Source: JBBIQS01 sp037442205 (GTDB lineage Bacteria; Myxococcota; Myxococcia; Myxococcales; UBA5297). Taken from it: a stretch of DNA of 19,468 nucleotides. The stretch is from assembly GCA_037442205.1 (NCBI GenBank), contig JBBIQS010000125.1:1-19468 (forward strand), written 5' to 3'. The notes under the pieces were generated by a model. The model did no database searches, was not told where the DNA came from, and saw nothing but the letters and a program-made list of their open reading frames with translations. The position numbers and the translations under genes are program-made. Below, one piece after another: positions 15,464-19,468 of the stretch (position 1 is the first letter of the stretch; every line of letters starts with the position of its first letter).

Positions 15464-16207
15464 TCAGTCGCTCGGCTTCGGGGCGCGCGAATCGCGGCGC
15501 CTGGTGCGCGCGGGCCGTTCTCCCCCGGGATGATTCTCGACGTTGATCAGCTGGGCCAGCCGCCTGCCGAGGTGGATCTGTCGGCGGCCGACGCGGACCG
15601 TGACCGGACCCTCGAACGGCGCGACGCTCTCCAGGACGATCGCGGCGCCGGCGCGCAGGCCCTGGCGCTCGAGGTAGCGGATGGCCTCGGCGTCCTCGCT
15701 GGTGACGCGGGAGACTCGGCCCGAGGTACCCGCCGGCAGGTCCAACAGCGGGGAGTCGGCCAACCGCGGCCAGGTCACGTTCCTGGCCGGGATGGGCCGA
15801 CCGTGGGGATCGATCTTGGGGCGGCCCAGCATCTGGTCGAGCTTCTCCTCGAAGGCCTCGTCCACCGTGGGCTGCATCCGCTGGGCGCGCTCGTGGGACT
15901 CGCGAAGGTCGAACCCCATCACCGAGTGCAGGAAGACCTCCAGCAGCCGGTGGCGCCGCACGATCCTCAGGGCGCGGTGCATCCCCTCCGGGGTCAATTC
16001 GGCGCCCTGGTAGGGTTCGAGCCGCACCAGCTTCTTGCGCGCCAGGTTCTTGAGCATCCGGCTGGCGGCGGCCGCGCTGACCCCGACCCGCGCCGCCACG
16101 TCGCCGGTGTCGGCCTGCTGGCCATGGTTGGTCAGCAGCATCAGCGCGTGGAGGTACAGGTCCACCGACCTCGCGCGAGTGCTGCTCTGGGCGGCTCGGT
16201 TCACCAT
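15464..16207 (-). CDS. DtxR/MntR-family metal-dependent transcriptional regulator (altered metal site)
   Basis: The protein has 247 residues from the ATG at 16207; a TTG two codons upstream (16213) is possible. The winged helix-turn-helix is at about 33-75 (VAARVGVSAAAASRMLKNLARKKLV, wing up to ELTPEG). Dimerization helices follow (RRHRLLEVFLHSVMGFD), then LGRPKIDPHGRPIP, a conserved family stretch, and a C-terminal FeoA/SH3-like domain at about 155-230, as in DtxR and IdeR. By eye, the ancillary-site residues are kept (His86, Glu90, His105). The usual primary ligands are replaced: HExAExxEH reads HERAQRMQP (Gln109, Gln112, Pro113). It may respond to a different metal or none. It is divergent from the SBP-VWA gene and lies upstream of the ptsN-mgtA block. 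Confidence 0.88.
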   Translation of the reverse strand: MVNRAAQSSTRARSVDLYLHALMLLTNHGQQADTGDVAARVGVSAAAASRMLKNLARKKLVRLEPYQGAELTPEGMHRALRIVRRHRLLEVFLHSVMGFDLRESHERAQRMQPTVDEAFEEKLDQMLGRPKIDPHGRPIPARNVTWPRLADSPLLDLPAGTSGRVSRVTSEDAEAIRYLERQGLRAGAAIVLESVAPFEGPVTVRVGRRQIHLGRRLAQLINVENHPGGERPARTRRRDSRAPKPSD

Positions 16208-16208
16208 G

Positions 16209-16246
16209 GTCAACGCGAAAGTTAACAGCGGCTAAAATTACGTCAA
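16209..16246 (-). promoter_or_regulatory. Candidate promoter and overlapping operator of the DtxR-type gene
   Basis: The minus strand has TTGACG (16241-16246) and, 16 bases on, TAACTT (16219-16224). An imperfect inverted repeat GTCAAC-N6-GTTAAC (16209-16226) overlaps the -10 and reaches to within one base of the ATG. The arms differ at one position in six. This is a plausible autorepression site, based on position and symmetry only. Confidence 0.3.
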
Positions 16247-16317
16247 GCGATTCTTCCCTTGGCCTGGCAACGAACGGGCCGGCCAGCGGACGGTCGCAAG
16301 CATGCCGTGACCGGCGT

Positions 16318-16346
16318 TTGACCCCCAACACTCCGGTTAGTAACGT
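16318..16346 (+). promoter_or_regulatory. Candidate promoter of the SBP-VWA operon
   Basis: TTGACC (16318-16323) and TAACGT (16341-16346) are separated by 17 bases. Five of six -35 bases match; the -10 keeps the TAnnnT pattern. The ATG lies 26 bases downstream, with a GGAGGAG in between. Confidence 0.45.
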
Positions 16347-16372
16347 CCGCGCCGCCAACAGTCGGAGGAGCC

Positions 16373-18103
16373 ATGAACAAACCCGGAACCCTGGTCGCCC
16401 TGGCCTTCGCGGCGCTGATCGCCTCGGTGATCTACTTCAAGTTCGTGAAGGTGCAGGACCGGGTCGATCCCACCGCCGCCGTTCCCGCCCAGGCGCGCGG
16501 CGACAAGCCCGCCGCCAATTCCGCTGCCGCCAACGCCATCGAGGTGCAGTTCGCCTCCTCCGACGGCAAGAAGGAGTGGGTCAACGACGTGGTCAAGGCC
16601 TTCAACGAGCAGAAGGTGCAGGTCGGCGGCCGGCCGGTGGTGGTCAAGGTGAACCACATGCGCTCGGGCGAGAGCCGCCAGGCGATCCTCGACGGCAAGG
16701 AGAAGCCCACGATCTGGGGCCCGGCTGGCAAGAGCTGGGTCGAGCTGATCAACAAGGACTGGGAGCTGCGCGAGCACAAGCCCTTCCTCGAGAGCACCCG
16801 CGACTCCGTCGAGACCGCGCTGATCATCGCCACCTGGGAGCCGATGGCCCGCGCCCTGGGCTGGCCGCAGAAGAAGATCGGCTGGGCCGACCTGCAGAAG
16901 GTGGCGCTCGATCCCAAGGGCTGGGGCGCCTTCGGCCACCCGGAGTGGGGCGCCTTCCGATTCGGCCACTCGCACCCCGACTACTCCAACTCGGCCATGC
17001 TCTCGGTCGCCAGCCTGATCTACGCCGCCACCGGCAAGACCCGCGGGCTGACCGCCGACGACATGAAGAGCGCCAAGGTCGTCGACGCGCTCAAGGGCAT
17101 AGAGCACGCCATCGTCCACTACGGAGAGAGCTCGAGCTGGCTCACCGACAAGCTGTGCACCCGCGGGCCGGCCTACCTCTCCGCGGTGACGCTCTACGAG
17201 TCCTCGGTGGTCAAGGCCAACGACAAGTACCCCAACAAGCCCTTCCCGCTGGTGGCCATCTATCCGAAGGAGGGGACGTTCTGGGAGACGCACCCGGCGG
17301 GCGTGGTCAACGCCGACTGGGTCAGCGCCGAGCAGAAGGAGGGCGCCAAGCTCTTCCTCGACTACCTGCTTTCGAAGGAGCAGCAGGCCAAGGCGCCGAA
17401 GTATGGGTTCCGGCCGGCCAACAAGGAGGTGCCGCTGGCGGCGCCCTTCGACCAGGCCCACGGCGTCGCGCCCGAGGCCGAGCGCCGGGAGCTGGAGTAC
17501 CTCGACGAGTCGCTGTTTCAGCGCGCCAACCAGCTGTGGCACGAGGCGAAGAAGAAGACCGCGGTGTGGGTGCTGCTCGATACCTCGAAGTCGATGCTCG
17601 GCGAGCCGATGGAGGCGGCCAAGCGCGGCTGCGTCAACTTCCTCAAGAAGATGGAGCCCGACGACGTGGTGCAGGTGATCAGCTTCAACAGCGGGCTGTT
17701 CCCGCTGGCCAAGCCGGGCAAGGTGCGCGAGGTGGGCGAGGATCTGGTGGCCAAGGTCTCCGGGCTCTACGCCGATGGCAACACCACGCTCTACGACGGG
17801 CTGGTGACCGCGTTGCAGGAGGTGGCCAAGGTGCGCGAGGCCGACGGCAACTCGCGGCTTTACGGAATCGTGCTGCTCACCGACGGCAAGGACACCGCCT
17901 CCAGGAAGCTGCGGGCGGACGTCATCGACCTGCTGCCGAAGGGCGAGGACACCGAGGGGACGCGGGTCTTCACCATCGCCTACGGCCCGGAGGCCGACCA
18001 GCAGCTGCTCACCGAGATCAGCGAGCGCTCGAACGCGGTGATGCTCAAGGGCAGCACCGCCGACGTCGAGAAGCTCTACCACCAGCTGGCGTCGTACTTC
18101 TAA
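16373..18103 (+). CDS. Membrane-anchored solute-binding protein fused to a VWA domain
   Basis: The protein has 576 residues. ATG 16373 follows GGAGGAG (16364-16370). A hydrophobic N-terminal segment (about 7-22) is a membrane anchor or an uncleaved signal; the rest is predicted periplasmic. Residues about 56-380 resemble a bacterial extracellular solute-binding fold (IEVQFASSDGKKEWVNDVVKAFNEQ, WGPAGKSWVELIN, a late DYLLSKEQQAKAPKYGFRP). Residues about 395-576 form a von Willebrand A domain with an intact MIDAS: DTSKS (Asp403, Ser405, Ser407), Thr471 or Thr472 in DGNTTLYD, and Asp504 in LLTDGKD. The VWA would bind a divalent metal and a protein partner. No ABC permease or ATPase lies nearby, so it may be a sensor or scaffold, not an uptake protein. 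It is cotranscribed with the next gene (seven-base gap). Confidence 0.9.
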   Translation: MNKPGTLVALAFAALIASVIYFKFVKVQDRVDPTAAVPAQARGDKPAANSAAANAIEVQFASSDGKKEWVNDVVKAFNEQKVQVGGRPVVVKVNHMRSGESRQAILDGKEKPTIWGPAGKSWVELINKDWELREHKPFLESTRDSVETALIIATWEPMARALGWPQKKIGWADLQKVALDPKGWGAFGHPEWGAFRFGHSHPDYSNSAMLSVASLIYAATGKTRGLTADDMKSAKVVDALKGIEHAIVHYGESSSWLTDKLCTRGPAYLSAVTLYESSVVKANDKYPNKPFPLVAIYPKEGTFWETHPAGVVNADWVSAEQKEGAKLFLDYLLSKEQQAKAPKYGFRPANKEVPLAAPFDQAHGVAPEAERRELEYLDESLFQRANQLWHEAKKKTAVWVLLDTSKSMLGEPMEAAKRGCVNFLKKMEPDDVVQVISFNSGLFPLAKPGKVREVGEDLVAKVSGLYADGNTTLYDGLVTALQEVAKVREADGNSRLYGIVLLTDGKDTASRKLRADVIDLLPKGEDTEGTRVFTIAYGPEADQQLLTEISERSNAVMLKGSTADVEKLYHQLASYF

Positions 18104-18110
18104 AGAGCGC

Positions 18111-18836
18111 ATGGGCAGAGATTCGAAAGGCCTGCTGCTGCCCTCGGCCTTGATGGCGGTGGCTGGGGCGGTGACCGCGGCGGCGACCGCCGAATGGTGG
18201 CTGGCGCCGGTGGGGCTGGCGGCGGCCGGGCTCTTCTGGGTCTTGAGGCCGCGCGCTTCCTCCGAGCTGCCGAGCGGGCTCGACGCCGCCCATCGCTTTC
18301 GGGCGCAGCGGCTGCTCGAGACGCGGGACCGGCTGATGGGCGAGCTCGACTCGGCGCCGGCGGTGGTGAAGGAGACGCTCGCTGTCTCGGCCATTCGCGT
18401 GAGGGATCTGTCGCAGAAGTTCCTCAGGCTGGTGGCCAAGCATCAGGAGATCGAGGGCTTCCTGCGGAGCGAGGCAGATCGGCAGGGGGTGCTCGAGCGC
18501 GAGCAGCTGCGCCGCCAGATGGAGTCGGCGGTGGACGCCATCGCCCGCGACCGGTTTCGCGCCGCGCTGGCGGCCAAGGACGCCCAGCTCAAGAGCCGCG
18601 ACGAGCTTCGCCGCGGGCTCGATCGGCTGGACGGTGAATTGGCGACCATCCAGGCGTCGCTGGACAACGTGATCGTCCAGCTGGTGCGCATGAAGTCGGC
18701 CGAGGCCCGCGGCAGCTTCGAGAGCGAGAGCGGCCAGGTGGAGAAGACCCTGGGCGCGCTGACCAGCGAGATCGACACCGTCGCCGAGACCCTGGAGAGC
18801 GTCTACTCCTCCGAGTCGCGGCAGAGGATCGGGTAG
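18111..18836 (+). CDS. Coiled-coil membrane protein downstream of the SBP-VWA protein
   Basis: The protein has 241 residues. ATG 18111 comes seven bases after the SBP-VWA stop and is preceded by AAAGAG. Two hydrophobic segments at about 8-45 (LLLPSALMAVAGAVTAAATA and WWLAPVGLAAAGLFWVL) form a membrane hairpin, so both ends probably face the cytoplasm. Residues about 55-241 are highly charged and helical with heptad-like periodicity, suggesting a long coiled coil. No enzyme motif is seen. It is not a clear match to TelA or XpaC, families that sometimes accompany VWA proteins. It may be the cytoplasmic partner that transmits a signal from the SBP-VWA protein (inference). Confidence 0.82.
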   Translation: MGRDSKGLLLPSALMAVAGAVTAAATAEWWLAPVGLAAAGLFWVLRPRASSELPSGLDAAHRFRAQRLLETRDRLMGELDSAPAVVKETLAVSAIRVRDLSQKFLRLVAKHQEIEGFLRSEADRQGVLEREQLRRQMESAVDAIARDRFRAALAAKDAQLKSRDELRRGLDRLDGELATIQASLDNVIVQLVRMKSAEARGSFESESGQVEKTLGALTSEIDTVAETLESVYSSESRQRIG

Positions 18837-19347
18837 GGAGGAAGGCGTGCGGCGGCTGGCGACCGATGCCGGGGGCGCGCCGTTGATGGCGAGCGCCGTG
18901 CCTTCGGCGACCTGTTGGCGCCGGACCAACTGCGCCGCAGGGCGCTGAGCTATTCCTCGCTCCTGCCGTCGTGCTCGTCCATTCCGCGTCCTCGTCAGGA
19001 AGCTGCCATCACGCTCCATTTTGGATCGGCGGCACATCCTCGGGTTTCCCGAGCTTGCGGCGGCAACTGGAACCACCTTCGAACCTTTGCCCAGAGTTGC
19101 CGCCGAAACTCCGACGCGTCGCCCGAAGCCGCCGAAATCAACCCGGCAACGTCTCCCAGCGCTTGCGACCGCGAAAACCCAACGCCGACTTCGACCTGGC
19201 GCCCTCGCAACGCCGGAAGATGCTACTTCCGAACAAATCCGAGCTTCGCGAAGCCAAGAGACGAAGTAGGCATTCGTCCCCCGCGCTTAGCTAAGCGCAT
19301 ACACGAAGTCCGGATGAATGTTTGGCCGTAGCGAAGGCCGATGGGCT
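18837..19347. other. Gene-poor region, possibly decayed, ahead of an IS element
   Basis: Open frames on both strands here have no recognisable domain, convincing start or composition matching neighbouring genes. Base composition becomes less GC-rich after about 19020. Four small inverted repeats cluster at 19214-19298. No terminator with a T-run was found after 18836. It may be remnant DNA or an insertion hotspot. Confidence 0.5.
19214..19298. repeat. Cluster of four small inverted repeats
   Basis: In order: CGGAAG/CTTCCG with a six-base loop (19214-19231); perfect palindrome GCTTCGCGAAGC (19243-19254); GACGAA/TTCGTC with a seven-base loop (19260-19278); perfect 16-bp palindrome GCGCTTAGCTAAGCGC (19283-19298). 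None is followed by a T-run. Function unknown. Confidence 0.7.
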
Positions 19348-19468
19348 TGATCCGGTTCAGTGGACGCCAACCGAAAGACGGATACGGTGTCCCACATGAC
19401 CGACGAGACGACGACGAAGGCCAGGCGCAAGCGGCGTAGCTTCACCCCGGAGTTCAAGGCCGGCGCGG
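19348..19468 (+). mobile_element. Left end of an IS3-family insertion sequence (partial)
   Basis: Transposase OrfA begins at 19396. The 48 bases in front are a typical length for an IS3 end before the start codon. A candidate terminal sequence begins TGATCCGGTTCAGTGGACG at 19348. The boundary is uncertain because the other end is outside the window and no target duplication can be checked. Confidence 0.55.
19396..19468 (+). CDS. IS3-family transposase OrfA (N-terminal fragment in window)
   Basis: Only 24 codons are in the window. The translation reads MTDETTTKARRKRRSFTPEF then KAGA. RRSFTPEFKA is the hallmark start of the HTH domain of IS3-type OrfA proteins (HTH_Tnp_1), which bind the element ends. 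No good Shine-Dalgarno is seen before the ATG. The gene runs off the right edge, so intactness and the usual frameshifted OrfAB fusion cannot be judged. Confidence 0.8.
   Translation, partial: MTDETTTKARRKRRSFTPEFKAGA

Noticed and set aside
16337..18439. Minus-strand open frame of 700 codons
   Set aside because: It is antisense to the SBP-VWA gene, whose domain motifs and ribosome-binding site are clear.
18915..19331. 138-codon plus-strand open frame and a 71-codon minus-strand frame (18995-19210)
   Set aside because: No domain, no ribosome-binding site, composition unlike neighbouring genes; two competing frames over the same DNA.

Overview
The window is uniformly GC-rich and almost entirely coding. 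It looks like a chromosome segment of a myxobacterium or a related member of Myxococcota. Pointers are a Cys-rich CGDG...EECDDG repeat typical of Myxococcales surface proteins, long Asp/Ala/Gly-rich linkers after lipoprotein signals, a secreted TolB/CsgG-like protein with a Pro/Ala linker, and an abundance of lipoproteins. No tRNA, rRNA or CRISPR array was seen. The taxonomic reading is inference from protein style, not from a marker gene.

Layout. (1) 1-2217, minus: a large secreted, probably lipid-anchored protein, cut off by the window start. (2) 2503-7367, minus: a compact block. It holds two tandem paralogous small ExbB/TolQ-like membrane proteins, an ECF sigma factor, its zinc-finger anti-sigma factor, a secreted TolB/CsgG-like protein and a ten-repeat NHL lipoprotein. 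The first four genes overlap or nearly abut. Both paralogs are preceded by the same 29-base element with two conserved blocks, which looks like an ECF promoter. The block may be one envelope-sensing regulon. (3) 7460-10069, minus: a DinG-type Fe-S helicase behind a zinc-ribbon membrane protein. (4) 10236-10583, plus: a small lipoprotein with its own terminator. (5) 10689-15244, minus: PtsN-like PTS IIA, MgtA-type P-type ATPase and OprB-like porin, probably one transport operon, preceded by a leader with two perfect-stem hairpins. (6) 15464-16207, minus: a DtxR/MntR-type regulator whose primary metal-site residues appear to be replaced. (7) 16373-18836, plus: a membrane-anchored solute-binding/VWA fusion protein followed by a coiled-coil membrane protein. 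(8) 18837-19468: a gene-poor stretch with four small inverted repeats in 85 bp, then the beginning of an IS3-family element running off the window.

The two most attractive leads for new biology are the ExbB-like/ECF/anti-sigma/NHL cluster with duplicated promoter elements, and the transport/regulator neighbourhood around 14.8-18.8 kb: structured ptsN leader, altered DtxR-type regulator, and SBP-VWA fusion. All homology statements were made by eye from motifs; no database search was run.
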